Source of the DNA: Anaeramoeba flamelloides
Lineage: Eukaryota > Metamonada > Anaeramoebidae
Direction: 5' to 3'
NCBI GenBank assembly: GCA_027625915.1
Contig: JANTQA010000029.1
Span: 186,001 to 250,000, forward strand
Length of the DNA: 64,000 bases
Below, in pieces: positions 24,246 through 36,678 of the stretch. The notes beneath the pieces are model-generated. The model did not search any database, was not told the DNA's origin, and saw nothing but the letters and a program-made list of their open reading frames with translations. The translations under genes and the position numbers were made by a program. Positions within the stretch are counted from its first letter, which is position 1, and every line of letters starts with the position of its first letter.

Positions 24246-24297
24246 GTCAAAATAAATTTTTTATTGAATTATCGAGTTAATAGATATACGTATATAT
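24246..24297 (-). promoter_or_regulatory. CCT7 3'-end module with AATAAA, proximal copy
   Basis: Lies 33-84 bases past the CCT7 stop codon on the minus strand. Reading that strand it contains ATTCAATAAA, a standard polyadenylation signal. The same 52 bases occur at 23387-23438. Role in 3'-end formation is inferred from position and motif. Confidence 0.5.
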
Positions 24298-24329
24298 AAT
24301 AATATAAAAAAAAAAAAAATGTATGAAAA

Positions 24330-27300
24330 TTATTTTCTTCCTTCCATAGAAATCTTATTGTTGTCTTGGAGTGATGGGCTTTTGACGGTTTCATCAACGG
24401 ACAATACCAAACATGCTGCGTCTGTAGCTGCTGATATCATGTTTAATTTCATTAGTGATGGTTCCCAAACAAATGATTTCATTGTGTTGCAGACTCCTTC
24501 ATTTTCAATATCAACACCCATCCAGATGTTTTCCTTTGGCTTTTCAAAATGCCCTTTTCTTAATTTGTTCATGATATCAACGGAATCAAATCCTGCATTC
24601 TGTGAGATTTGTCTTGGGATTATTTCTAATGCCTTGGCGAAGGCGGAAATGAGCATTTGTTCTTTGCCATATATTGTTTTTGCGTATTCATGAAGATATC
24701 TGCTTAATTCCATTTCAATGGCTCCTCCTCCTGCAACAACATTGGAGTTCAACATTGCTCGGTGAACAACCATAATTGCATCATGAAGAGATCTTTCTGA
24801 TTCGGCAAGAAATTGCTCGGCTCCACCCCGGAGGATGATCGTTGAAGATCCTTGCTTTTCAAATCCTGTAAAGATGTTGTATCTTTCACTTCCAATTTGC
24901 TTTTCTTCCATCAATTCGCATTCTCCAACCATCTCACTTGTGAACCCGTTTGTTGTTGATTGAATTTGCTTTCCTGTGATAACAGATAGCCTTTTCATAT
25001 CGCTTTCTTCAACTCTCCCTGCACAAAAGATATCCCGATCGGCAAAATATTGTGTTGCCAAATCCCCAATTGGTAATCTCGAAAGAACGATATTTGCCCC
25101 AGATTCAACAATTTTTTCAAGCTTTTCATAAATTAATTCCCATTCTGCTTCAACAATTTTTTGGTATTCCTATATAGTTTTTTTTTATTTAACAAATCCA
25201 AGATAGTTTGTTTAGATGAATTAGTAGATATTATTTTTTTTTTTCATTTATTCATTCAATTTTTTGCCATGTGATTTTTATTATTCTAATTTCATTATTT
25301 CATTATTTTTTTTTGATTTTAATTTCCAAGTTGACAAATTATTTTTCTTGAATATTTATAATATTTATTTCATAGTTTGTGTATTTTTTTTTTATTTTTT
25401 ATTTTTTTATTTTTTATTTTTATTTTTATTTTTAATTTTTATTTTTATTTTTAATTTTTTTTTTTTCATCATTCATCACCACAAGAAAAAAACAATACAT
25501 ATGAAAACTTTCAAAACTTCTTCGAACTTTCAGCTTGACAATCTGTAAGATTTCAGTTTGCAATATTCTTTTATATTTTTTTTTATTGTTCTTAAGATTG
25601 AATATCCTCTGCAAAAAGGAACTTATTTTTATTTTTTTTAAAAAAAGTTGAACAAAAGGAAATAAAAAAAGCAAAAAATTGTTGAAGAAAGATGTAAGTA
25701 ATTTATCTTGTGTTTTTGAGTTATAACGTTTATTTAACATAAACGAAGATTTTTGTTGAAATGAGTTTATACAAAGTGAACTAATTTTTAAAATGCTATT
25801 AAATTTAACTCATCCACATAGGTTTGAAAGGTCTGTATCTGAAATTTCCATTTCTTTTTTTTTTTTGCTTTTTGTATTAATGGATAAAATATTTTTGATT
25901 TAGAAAAAAGAAAAAAAAAAACAAATAATTCCATTTTCATTCTATGTTACTTTTTGATTCTATTTGGAATTGCCAATTAACACTTTTTTGTTGTGATTTA
26001 ATCTCAGTCTTTTGTTTGAAATAATACTTATTCATAAGTTTACTCCAAGGGATAGTTTCCAATAATAAACAAAATGTGGAAAGTAATGTTGAAAAAATTG
26101 AAATCACTTTTAGTAAAAATCCTTTTTTTTGTGTATGAATCATTTTGTTTTTTGCATTTAAATTTAAAGAAAAATATCTTTTTCTTATTTAAATAACGAA
26201 GCAAATAATTTTCTTTTTTTATTTGTCAATTATCATTTTTTTTTTATCCAGATATGGCTTGGGTGATATTGTCTTTTAATGAATGTAATTACAAAAAATT
26301 ATGTTTTTAACATTTTGAATTTGTGCTTATTGGAATAAATTACAGTGTAAAAAATTGATGTATGAATTCATTTTAATAAGGTTGTTCGTTTAAAGTTGTA
26401 ATTAATTGTCATAAGCGTGTGAAAAATAAAAAATAAAAATTCAAGATCAAGTGATGTAAGGAGAAAAGTGTTTTTAATTACTATCTGTATTTTATACTTT
26501 TTTAGGGTTGTAATATAATACTCAAAACAAAAAAAAAATAGTTAATTGACTGTGTGTTCAAGGGATTTCTAAATTTATTTTCTGTGGGAACTAAAATTCA
26601 ATTTTGCAAGATGAAAAAACAAAGTCATTTAATTGATTATTTGCTAAAGTAAAATCTAATTTTAGGTAGTTTTTTATGGGTTTTTAAAAAATATATATTG
26701 ATCCACAAAAAATTTTTTGGATTTTTCTCATATTTCAAGGTAATTTTAAAATCTATTTTGTTTACCTCTCGCTGAGCCATCATCCAGATAATTTTTGTGT
26801 ATATTTATGCTCTTAACTTTAACTCGATAAGACTTGAATATAAAGTGGGGGGAGTCTTAGCTGTGACTTTTGGATTTTCCAACCTTTAGAGGGAAATTTC
26901 ATTTTTGGTTTGGGAAAAGATTTTTCCCTAAATTATAAATTTTGGAAAAAAAAAACCTAAATTTGAAAATTTTAACAAGATAAATTAATTTGGCAATCAA
27001 ACCGAAGACAATAATTAACGTTGTTGATTTAAAAGGAATTGTTATTATGATCAAAATACGGAAAATCCTTAAAAATCAATCAAAAAACTTTTGCAAGAGA
27101 TTACAATTGAATCAAAATTAAAGGAAAAAATTTTGATGAAGGTGACAATAAATCTAAAATAAAATTTAAGAACTTTTGGGTTTTGTATCAATTAATCTGA
27201 TATTGTACTAATGATTTTAAATAAAATTATCTCCAATAAGAAGATGTTATTTTTTGAAACAAAAAAAAATACAAAAAAAAAGCAAAAAAAAATCAAAAAA

Positions 27301-28309
27301 AAAAGTAAAAAAAAATGAAAAAAAGAAAAAAAAAAAAGATTCTTTACTTTTGGATCTTTGATTCTAATTTCAGCATTTTCTTTTTCGTTTTTCAATTCAA
27401 GCTCAATGTTTAACAAAGCAATTTTAGGTGTGGTGAATTTTTTAGGTTGTTGTTCAAAACCTGCATAAGAGAAGGTTTTTTTGAAAGCAACACCGTTAAC
27501 AAGAAAGGATTCTTCCATTGCACCTCCTCCTACTTTTTTGATTCCGATCAGATCAACTTCTGGGAATTCTGGGTCAAGTGACCTAACAGCTTGAACAACC
27601 ATATCAGAAAAGGCGTCTTTGTGTCCTGCAATTAATTTTGAGTTCATTGCCGTTGATGCACACTTTTTCAGCATTGAGTTCCATTGCTTTTCATCTTCAA
27701 CATTTGATTTGACTGCAATTTCCTTGATCCTTTCTCTACATTTGAAGCATGCTTTTCTGAATGCTTTGATCAAAGTTTGTGGGTGTACATTTTCTTTGAT
27801 AAACGATCTGCTTTGTTCAAGAATTTCTCCTGCAAATACAACAACAGATGTTGTTCCATCACCAACCTTTTTGATTGAAAAGTGTTTAAATTGTTTTTTT
27901 GTTATAATGTTGAAACAAAGTATTTGTGTTTTTGTTTTTGTTTTAATGTGAGTTTTGGGATGGAATTAGACAAAAAGATATTAAGAAGGCAAATAAAAAA
28001 AAAAAGGAAAGGAAAAAGAAAAAGAGGTTTGGTTACTTCGGAGTCTTGAGACATTGCGATGTCAACAAGTGTTTGAACAGCTGGATGAACAACGTCAAGA
28101 AGTCTCATGACTGTTGCGCCATCATTTGTGACTGTTGATTTACCTCTGTCGTTTGTAATAAGCTTGTCCATCCCTCTTGGTCCAAGGGTTGTTTTTAAAG
28201 TGTTGACAATTTCAACACAGGCATCAATATTACTTAAAAGATGCCCTTTACCTTGGGACGAATCTGTTCCTTCTTTTAAAAGAACAATTGTTGGTGTAAA
28301 ATGGGACAT
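24330..28309 (-). CDS. CCT7: Chaperonin TRiC/CCT subunit eta (CCT7)
   Basis: One of eight subunits of the cytosolic chaperonin that folds actin, tubulin and other proteins with ATP. Minus-strand exons 28309-28037, 27866-27348 and 25169-24330, all phase 0, give 543 residues, the usual size. ATP-binding motifs are intact: [11 protein letters not shown] (41-51), NDGATVM (62-68), VGDGTTS (92-98) and GGGAIEMEL in the C-terminal half. Eta-specific stretches include [13 protein letters not shown]-like [14 protein letters not shown] at the N terminus, [35 protein letters not shown] and [12 protein letters not shown]. The second intron (2,178 bases) separates IRIKDPK from [10 protein letters not shown]. 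The gene appears intact; the tail after SVDETVKSP is slightly divergent, as is common. Confidence 0.97.
25170..27347 (-). other. CCT7 intron 2
   Basis: 2,178-base GT-AG intron (GTAAAG...TATAG on the minus strand). It contains a (TTTTTA)n tract at about 25384-25460, a small hairpin CGTTTAT...ATAAACG at 25727-25747 and an A/T-rich interior. GAAATGAGTTTA at 25758-25769 resembles one end of the AACYYC MITEs, but no partner was found. Confidence 0.85.
27867..28036 (-). other. CCT7 intron 1
   Basis: 170-base GT-AG intron (GTAACC...AAAAAG on the minus strand), splitting SE from VGDGTTS. Confidence 0.85.
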
Positions 28310-30764
28310 ATTTGCTAATTTTTGTGGTAATACTTAAAAAGTCTTGAAAAAAAATGTATACTTTATGGATTTCTTCAAAGTTATTGGTACTTTAAATTTT
28401 TGTCTTTGAATTCTTTTTTCGGTGAAGTGTTTTTGTTGAATTTGATTATAACAATTGATATACAAATCTCTTATTGTTATTTTTAATTTTTGATGTAATA
28501 ACTCTATTTTTTGAGTCATCAATCATTTTTTTTTTCAAGTTATTTGTATTTTGTAATCCAACACTGCTCTATTGAAACTATTGCTTTTTGTTTTCTCACA
28601 AAAAATAATTCATGTAAATAAATATTTGAATGTTTGTAATCGATTTTGTAAAAATGTTTTTAAATACTAATATTAATTTAGGTTTTGTAATGATCAAAAC
28701 ACAATATCTTAACCAAGAAAAAAGATTTCAGAGAAGGTTCCTAAAAGAATTTGAATTATATCAGAAGTTTTTGGTTTTTCAGGAATTTAAAGTAAATCAT
28801 TTGTAATTGAAAAAATATTTGAAGATAATAATGTTAATATAGAATTTATTGTTTTTGATATACCTCTTGATAGACAAATTATTTGACAGTATATTAGTAA
28901 ACTTGAAGTAAAATATATAGTGATAGGAAATAATTTGGGCAGAACTACCAGTTATTAAAATTTTAATTACTAATTGTTTTTAATTTAAATTTGGAATTTG
29001 TTTAGTAATTAAAAATTTTTTTATCAAATAACAAAAATTTTGAAAAAAAACAATTGATTTTTTAATTTTAACAAGATCTCTTAGTTCAAAATTCTCAAAG
29101 TTAATATGGACATATTTAGTCATTAAGGTAATATCTACAGACAAATAAATATGAATAGTGTTTAACTATTTCCATTGATTTCATATTTGCATTTTGTGTT
29201 TCCAGTATATCACTGTTAAAATAACACCCGTGAACATGACTAAACTTGTTTTTTCAATTAAAAGTTGGGTTTTTTTTATATAGATAATTTATCTATTAAA
29301 TGTTCGAAAAGGCATGGCAGTAGTTAATAAGTTAATAAAAAATATATATTTATATTCTGTTATTAAAAAAGAAATTTAGGGTAATTGGAATAAATGAGAA
29401 AAAATTTTCTTCCAAAAGATTCAATTTTTGTGACTTTTCTTGGTCTAAAATTAAATTAAATCATCTAAAAATATTTAACAGGATTTAATACGAATTTACA
29501 TTTGCCTCAAAACACCAACTAACTAACTTTCTAACTTTTCTTTAACCCTCGAATATGATAAAAATCTGATTATATGTTGTTTTGAAAAAAAAAAAGAAGA
29601 AAAGTAAAAGTTTTTATTTGGGTATTGATGTTATCTTCTGGGGGGGGGATTTTGGGGGCAGTACTCTTTGGAGGTTAATTATTTCTTCACAAACTTTAAC
29701 ATTAATTCTGTTTACAATAAAAAATTATTGATTACTTTATTTTAAGGCCTTGCCACTTAAAGTGTAGAAAACGATACTTGAGGGGTGAATTATCAGCGAA
29801 AAAAATTTTGATGAATTGCACTTGTTTTTTTTATAAAAAATTTTTTTTTATTTTTCAAAACAAAAAATACAATTAATGTAAAGGTTTATTTGACCTTAAT
29901 TAAAAAAAATCAAATTAAGATTAAAAATATTCAAAAGAGTATAGTGTTATACAAATGAAAATAGAAAAAAAATATATCAGTTCTTGATTACAAAGAAAAA
30001 AAAACTATAAAAAAAAGTTTCATAGTTTAACAATAAAAAAATCTCAATAACACAAACAAAAAAAAATTCAGAGGATTACAATTACAAAAAATTCAAAAAA
30101 AAAAAAAAACAATAGGATCTCAGTGAGAAAAAATTCTTATTAAAAATAAAAAAATCACAGGATTGATGAATTTTAAAATTATATATTAATAAAAAAGGGT
30201 TGATAGTCATTTATATTACTAAATCATCAAACCAAATTTAACTAGATCAAATCTAGATAAAAGTTCAAAAATTCAATTCCCAAAAGCTTTACTAAAAATC
30301 AACGGTAAATTTATCTAATTATGTACAATATTTTATCTAATCAAAATCAAAATCTAGGAATTATCAAAAAATGCAATAAATTGAACGATCAAAATTAAGA
30401 AGAATTGTTTTTGGAACAACAAAAATAATAATTTAAGATTTTTATTTTTTATTCATTGAATTGAAATTTAATTGATGAAAAAGTTACCCGTTCATCAGAA
30501 TTTATTGTTTCTAGAAATGTATGTGCATGGAAGGGGGGGGTGTTTGGATAAACAAATTTAAATAGGGTAGGCGATTCTTGACCAAAATACCACCAATAGA
30601 ATGCGAAATTTTGTATCAATTTTTATATAGTTTTTGTCATAATAAGAATATTTATAATTTTTAAGAATTCAAATTTAAGGTTTTTGGGTGGAAATTTTGG
30701 ATATAAGATATTTTTCAATTATTTTGACTCACTTTATGATGTTTATGGAAGTTTTTCTGTCGTT
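28310..30764. other. Intergenic DNA, 2.5 kb
   Basis: A/T-rich, no gene. G-runs stand out: G9 at 29640-29648 followed by G5 at 29654-29658, and G8 at 30533-30540. The 5' end of CCT7 borders the left edge. Confidence 0.5.
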
Positions 30765-31075
30765 TTATCCCCATATTCTTCTCAAAAAAATATTTTCAAA
30801 TTTTTGGATCAGAATCATTTTTTCTAATTTTTGTTAAACTTTTTCTTTTTCTTTTCTTTTTTCTGTTTTCTGTTTTTCATTTTTCATTTTTCTTTTTTCT
30901 ATTTCTCTTTTTTTAATTTCTTTTTCTTTTTCTCTTATTTTTTCTTATTGTTGATTTCTTTTTCTTTTTTTTTTAAAAAGATCAAGTGGAAATCAAAAGA
31001 TATTCGAAAAGACAAATAATCATTTAGAAAATTGAAACTATGTTATGCCTTATAAAAGGAATTTAATTATTTATA
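30765..31075 (+). repeat. Dispersed repeat D, copy D1
   Basis: Shares ATATTCTTCTCAA, TTTGGATCAGAATCATTT, a long T/C-rich tract and an ATTTAGAAAATT...TTTAATTATT end block with the reverse complement of 58690-58985. The GATCAGAATCATTTTTTCT block also resembles the interior of family C, so D may be a degraded C relative. Ends are approximate. Confidence 0.5.
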
Positions 31076-31134
31076 AAAATCTTTGTGTTAACCTTTTTTT
31101 TTTTTGGTGAAATTCCTGGAATAAAAAATAAGTA

Positions 31135-31346
31135 ATGTTCATTTCAAAAATTGTGACTCACTCTTTTTTAGTTTTTGTTTTTATTTTTTTTAATTTTAAA
31201 AATCAGGTTTTTATAAATTTAGAATGATTTAAAAGTGAATTATTTATCTAATTTAATTATTAGTTGTTTTTAAATATACTAAAGGATATTATATTTTTTT
31301 TTTCAATTTATTATTTCAGGTGAGTCATAATTTTTGAAATGGAGTT
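31135..31346. mobile_element. Short MITE with AACTCC-type terminus
   Basis: 212 bases flanked by TA (31133-31134 and 31347-31348). Left arm ATGTTCATTTCAAAAATT then GTGACTCAC; right arm, read inward, AACTCCATTTCAAAAATT then ATGACTCAC. The right end has the AACYYC start shared with families A and C. Non-coding. Confidence 0.75.
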
Positions 31347-31745
31347 TATTTTCTAAATAGAAAAAAAATATTTTTCTTAATTTGATCAGTAGTTTTATTT
31401 TCATCGAAATATACCAGAAAGAATATTTAGTTGAAGTAAAAAAAAATAAATTTCTCAAAAATTCGTTTCATCTTTTGGTTTGCAGTGAAAATTTTCTCAA
31501 AAGAAAAAAATTTAATCAACTTGAAAAAAAAATAATAATAAATAATTGTTTGATTATTTGGGGATAATAAAATTTGTTAAAAATTTATTAAAAAAAAAAA
31601 AAAGATAAATAAATTAATTTTTTTAAAAAATCACAATGATCAGCGAATATAATATATAATATTATATATATATACGAATATCTCGTATAATATATGTATA
31701 TATAATGATAGACTAAATCCCCACTAAATGATTGAGGACTTTGAT
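31347..31745. other. ALG7 3' flank
   Basis: A/T-rich with an alternating TA segment at about 31647-31705 just past the ALG7 stop codon. No gene. Confidence 0.5.
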
Positions 31746-32879
31746 CTATAAAAATTCTCTATAGACAAATCTGATTCCAAAAGCTGCGACGCAGCAGACT
31801 GCTTGAAAGATCAAGATATGTATACATAGCATTTTTTCTGTTTTAGGGCCAACAATTCTTAACCAGAAATTGATTAAATTGTGATGTTGCTTTTGTCCTG
31901 CTAATTTACCTGTTTTTTCGTTTAACTTTGGCAAGCGGTGTCTCGACATGGGGAAAAATCCGAACAACTGTGGCAGAGAAAATAGGAAATTCAAAATTTG
32001 AGGAATAAAAAATAAAGCAAGCATTTCTGGGAAGTGTCCAATCACAGCAACAACCGCCAAAACCATCCCACTGAAATAGGTGTAGGTATCGCCAACAAAG
32101 ACCTTAGCAGGGCACCAATTAAACTTCAAGACTGCAAAGGAAACAGCCAAGAAAGGCAAGATCAACAAAATTGAAAACCTGGCATATTCTTGCTCCATGG
32201 AAGCGTCGCTAGGGTTTAAACGGAACAAATTCAAAACCAAAACTGCGACACCGATAACTATTGATTGCCCGACTTCCAAACCATTAACACCTGCAAGGAT
32301 ATTTATGGAATTGGTGCAGAATACAGAAAATAGGGTCACAAAGATCTTGTAAAAAATGCCAATGTCGATTGCTGTGTGCGCAGTGGAAAAAACAATTTTC
32401 ACGAATTTTGGTATCAAGACATATGTGGATCCAGAGTAGGCAACAATTAAAGGCAAAATTGAAACAAACGACAAATAGATTTTCACTCTCCACCTGACAT
32501 TCAAAACATCATCCATGAACCCTAATAGGACCATAAAGCATATCGAGGTGATGCCTGCATTAAATTCAGAGAGCTTGATTTGATAGACGATTTGAAGTAA
32601 AATTACACACCCGAGGTACATTGGCCCAGATACAATCCCAATTGATTCAGGAATTGGATCCGTACCGGGCTTGTGGAGATCCCTTCCTTGGATGCCAGCC
32701 TTTAAGAGCAATGGCATTGTTTCCTTGATTAGATACAAGGTGAAAAAATAACAAAAGATGCAGACAACTATCGTTATAAGGATGTACAGCGGTAGTGCCC
32801 CCTGTTGAAACAAATTGATCATTTGGGTAAGGGGTAGCAAAAATAAAATACTAAGAAGAAATTTTTCAAATAAATTCAT
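31746..32879 (-). CDS. ALG7: UDP-GlcNAc:dolichyl-phosphate GlcNAc-1-phosphotransferase (ALG7/DPAGT1)
   Basis: ER membrane enzyme that starts the dolichol-linked N-glycan by transferring GlcNAc-1-phosphate from UDP-GlcNAc to dolichyl phosphate; it is the target of tunicamycin. Intronless, 377 residues, slightly shorter than the human (408) and yeast (448) proteins. Family signatures are plain: HKPGTDPIPESIGIV (about 69-83), FMDDVLNVRWR with the metal-binding DD at 123-124, NSINILAGVNGLE (190-202), FVGDTYTYFSGMV (261-273), GHFPEMLALFFIPQ and SLPQLFGFFPMSRHRLP near the C-terminal third, and HHNL (332-335). About ten hydrophobic segments match a polytopic protein, and the first hydrophobic stretch starts within 10 residues of the Met. 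Its codon choice is less A/T-extreme than that of the neighbouring low-complexity genes. Appears intact. Confidence 0.96.
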   Translation of the reverse strand: MNLFEKFLLSILFLLPLTQMINLFQQGALPLYILITIVVCIFCYFFTLYLIKETMPLLLKAGIQGRDLHKPGTDPIPESIGIVSGPMYLGCVILLQIVYQIKLSEFNAGITSICFMVLLGFMDDVLNVRWRVKIYLSFVSILPLIVAYSGSTYVLIPKFVKIVFSTAHTAIDIGIFYKIFVTLFSVFCTNSINILAGVNGLEVGQSIVIGVAVLVLNLFRLNPSDASMEQEYARFSILLILPFLAVSFAVLKFNWCPAKVFVGDTYTYFSGMVLAVVAVIGHFPEMLALFFIPQILNFLFSLPQLFGFFPMSRHRLPKLNEKTGKLAGQKQHHNLINFWLRIVGPKTEKMLCIHILIFQAVCCVAAFGIRFVYREFL

Positions 32880-35535
32880 TTTGTTTTTAGTGGTACAAAG
32901 TTTTTTTTTTTTTTGTTGTTAATAGAGTTACAAAAAAATGAGAAAAAATAAAAAAATGAAAAGTCTCAAATTTTAACACAAATTAAACAATGACAGAATT
33001 CTTAATTTATAAAAATATTAGACATGTGTATTATCTATTATTGATAATAGTATTTCTAAACTGAAGATATTCTTCAATTTGTGTTCAAAGCAAGTAATTT
33101 TATAAGTTACTTTCAGAAAGTCTCTGGATTAAGAAACTAAGCTGACTCCTTGAACCAATGAAGAATTTAATTCTATTTTACTATGGAAAACTACCTGTTT
33201 TCAATTTATTGGAAAATTCATAACAAAAAATCTCATCAGTTGTCTGACAATTTAGTATTACAAATCATCCAGAATCATCCCCACACTTTTAAATGGTACC
33301 CCGATGAAACTGCTCTGAGATTTTAAACCTCCTTTTGAAGAATAATGAAAAATTAATTTTTTCTGATAATCTTGCAGTTTTATTCCATTGTTTTGGGGAT
33401 TACAAATGAGAAAAAAGGAGAAAACAATATTGTCTTTGAAGGATAAACCAATGTTTTCTTTTTTTCGACAACTTTTCATTCTTCCTTGACAGAGTATCTT
33501 AGAAAGATTTGGTATGAAGAACTAGGGTTGTTTCAAATTTAAACCAAAATATTGATGTCAGCTTCTTTGAAAAAAAAAATAAAATAAAATGAAAAAGTAA
33601 AAAACAAATTTTTTTGGTATTTGTTCTTTTTTTGAAATTTTTTTTGGTGTTTTATTTTGAGAATAGAATATTTTCGAAAAATTCTTTCACTAGAATCGAT
33701 CCAAATGGAACCCAGTGTTACTTTTTGAAACTTTTGATAATTTTTGGAAAACAAATTAAAGCAACATTAAATAAAAAGAAATGAAGTTGAAATTAGATCC
33801 AACAAATTCTTGGTAATTTAACTGTTTTTTTTGATTTTAATACCATCAACCCTTGTTTGTTTTTAAACCCCCTTCACGACCATTATTATGAAATGTTACT
33901 CTGAAAGTCTTTCTTTTTTGACATCAAATTCATATTTGATGCTATTTCAATTCATAAATAGGATAAATTTTCACTTCACTTTTTTCCTTTTTGTTTTTTT
34001 GAAAATTAAATAAAATTAGTTGAAATAAATTGTATAATGTCTAATGTTTTAAATATGATCATTTTTACTTACAGTTGTTGATATATTTTGAATTGAAGAA
34101 CAACTGAAATAGAAAGTAACATTATATTGACAAAACAATTTTATTCTTTTTTTTCTGAAATTTCAAGGAAAATTGGTAAAAAATTTTCATTTCATTTTAA
34201 TTTAGTATTTCTCTTTTTTACAAATAGGGTTTTCAACCAAATAGATATTAATTCCAGATTTCTTTTTATTTGAGTTGCGATTTTTGATGTTGATGTTTCG
34301 TCTATTTGTTAAGTTAAGTAAGGATCCTAAATGATTCGATAAAGAAGAATGGAAAAAATTGCTTCATTTGAAATTTAATATTATTTTAATTTCAAGCACT
34401 AATGTACAGGTATCAAAACAAAGTGAATACAAAGCCTATAATATATGATTCAAAATATAATCTGTATGTTTTTTTCTTCTTGTTCCAATGTAATCTCTAA
34501 TCCACTGCCCAAGAGTATACCCAAATTTTAAATCAATTTTGAAGACAAACTTCTTGATCTTTTTAGTAAATTTTCAGATAGGAATGAAATTTGTTTTAAT
34601 TTTTTCTAATTTTTTTGTTTTTTTGAAAAGTTTGTTTACACATCAAAACTTCTTAGTTTTAATGATTAAAATATATCAAACTTTACTGGAAATTTTTTCG
34701 GGGAACTTGATACCTGATTAATACTAAAAATACTTGATTATATAATTTATTCATTACAAATGATATTTTAATATCACATGGAAATTAACTTTTATTTATT
34801 GATTAACATTTAATATCAATATCTATATTTGAATCTAAATAATTTTAAAATAAAAAAAAATATAAATTAAATTTTCAAAAAAAATAATATTTTTTTTCAT
34901 TGTAAAATATTACAATTGTTTCAACAAGAATTTTTTTCAAATTTAAATTATTTGGCTAATAGTTTGAGTCAGATTAATAATTGATTTTTTTTTTAATTTT
35001 TAATTTTTAATTTTTAACAAGTTTTAATTTTTGACTGTTTAAAATCTAGACATAAAATAAACAATATTATTGAATAAGAAACCATTGATCAAAAATTATT
35101 TTACAAGATCTTGATTAATTTAGATTGAAAAAATAAAAGTTCTTAAAATATATCATTCAAATTTTTACGAATTCCAAAATTCAAATAAAAAAAAATTATT
35201 TATTTCAAAGATTATTTTATTAAATTTGAATAATCTATAAAAATCATTTTTTATTTTTATTTTAATTTTGTAGTTGCTTGATTACTTTATCTAAAAAAAA
35301 TTTTTTTTATTTGATTAATACTAATGTAATAAAAGAAATTATTATATCTATATTAGTTTTTTTCAAGTATTTTCTATTACTTCAATAAAAGTTTTAGTAA
35401 ATTATTCATATTAAAATTTTAATATTGAGCTAAAGGAACTGATTTCATTTTTCTCTAGATTAAATATTTATTAAAATTTTATCTAAAAAAAAAGAAAAAT
35501 TCCCTAGTAATAGATTTATTTATTTTTTTTTATTA
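32880..35535. other. Intergenic DNA upstream of ALG7
   Basis: 2.65 kb, A/T-rich, with the ALG7 promoter presumably near 32880-33100. The open frames here are short and biased. No convincing inverted repeat was found. Confidence 0.5.
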
Positions 35536-35982
35536 CAGTCTTTCCAAGTCTACCATAAAATTTTAAATAAAACAGATTTGAGTTTTCTATTCTTATTTTC
35601 TATTTTCAAAAAAATCGGAAATAAGAGTTATTATTCCAAAAAAAATTTCAATAAATGAGCTATTATTCAAAATTTTGAAACATTAATAAAAAAAAATTCA
35701 AGATCACTTAAAACTTAAAAATTATAGGTCCAAAAGAGCCCCAAAAAAATATCAATATTGACTGATCTTTAAAAATTTACCTTTTTGAACAATATTTTAA
35801 AGTGCTTCATAAATCTTCAAAATTTTTTTTTGTGAAGTTTTAAAAATTTGAATAATAGCTCATTTATTGAAATTTTTTTTGGAATAATAACTCTTATTTC
35901 CGATTTTTTTGAAAATAGAAAATAAGAATAGAAAAATCAATTGTGTTTTATTTAAAATTTTATGGTAGCCTTGGAACGGCTG
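35536..35982. mobile_element. Tc1/mariner-type MITE with 150-base arms
   Basis: 447 bases flanked by TA (35534-35535 and 35983-35984). Termini CAGTCTTTCCAAGTC and CAGCCGTTCCAAGGC (read inward) lead into near-identical arms containing TACCATAAAATTTTAAATAA and AAAATCGGAAATAAGAG, about 150 bases long. TA targets and CAG-type termini are typical of Tc1/mariner derivatives; the family assignment is inferred. Non-coding. Confidence 0.85.
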
Positions 35983-36384
35983 TATGATTAATAAAATTGC
36001 TTGATTACTATTATTAATAAAAAAACCAATTTATTGGGTTTGTCATACTATTATTTTAACAAAATTTATCATTTAAAAAATTAAAAAAAAAAAATTAAAA
36101 TCTTTAAAGAAAAAGTTAAAAATCTATAATTATTATTTTTTTTCCCAAAACAAAAACGAAAAAACAATAACAAAACTACTTTATCTTTGCACTAATTTGA
36201 CATTTTATTATAATTTAGTTCTTTATTAAAGAAAAATATGAATATATATATATATATATATTAGTACAAAATATCATTTTTAATCATTTATTCTAAACTT
36301 GATGAAATTTAGCCAAATGAAGTGTTCTAAGGGAAAGATATCTATCAATACCGGTTATATTTAAATTACAACATTTTATTAAAT

Positions 36385-36459
<75 letters not shown>

Positions 36460-36480
36460 CACCCTTAATTAATAAATATA
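35983..36480. other. Spacer between two TA-flanked MITEs
   Basis: A/T-rich 0.5 kb holding (AT)n at about 36242-36261 and the longer tract at 36390-36458. No gene. Confidence 0.6.
36390..36458. repeat. (TA)n microsatellite
   Basis: About 34 uninterrupted TA dinucleotides, 23 bases before the next MITE. Length in the assembly is likely uncertain. Confidence 0.95.
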
Positions 36481-36678
36481 CAGTCAGTTCCACTTTTAAG
36501 ACACAAACTTTCAACAAAATTTAAGGCACAAAGAAATCTCAAATTAAGGCACAAAATTTGTAATTTTTTTTTTTTTTCAATTTATTATACTAGAAACTGA
36601 ATTTTGCGCCTTAGTTTGAGATTTATATTGTGCTTTAAATTTCGTTGAAAGTTTGCACCTTAAAAGTGAAACTGACTG
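36481..36678. mobile_element. Tc1/mariner-type MITE, 198 bases
   Basis: Flanked by TA (36479-36480 and 36679-36680). Termini CAGTCAGTTCCACTTTTAAG and CAGTCAGTTTCACTTTTAAG; the arms extend about 80 bases and share AACTTTCAAC, AATTTAA, GCACAA and AATCTCAAA. Nearly all of the element is arm. Non-coding; inferred Tc1/mariner derivative. Confidence 0.9.

Larger units (their letters stand above)
23125..24329. other. Intergenic DNA between MITE K and the CCT7 3' end
   Basis: A/T-rich DNA that holds both copies of a 52-base exact repeat. The part nearest 24329 is the presumed 3' UTR of CCT7. No gene seen between the repeats. Confidence 0.5.

Noticed and set aside
33100-33910. Inverted pair around TTACTTTCAGAAAGTC and TTACTCTGAAAGTC
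   Set aside because: The two blocks are in direct, not inverted, orientation and the similarity does not extend; not a MITE.
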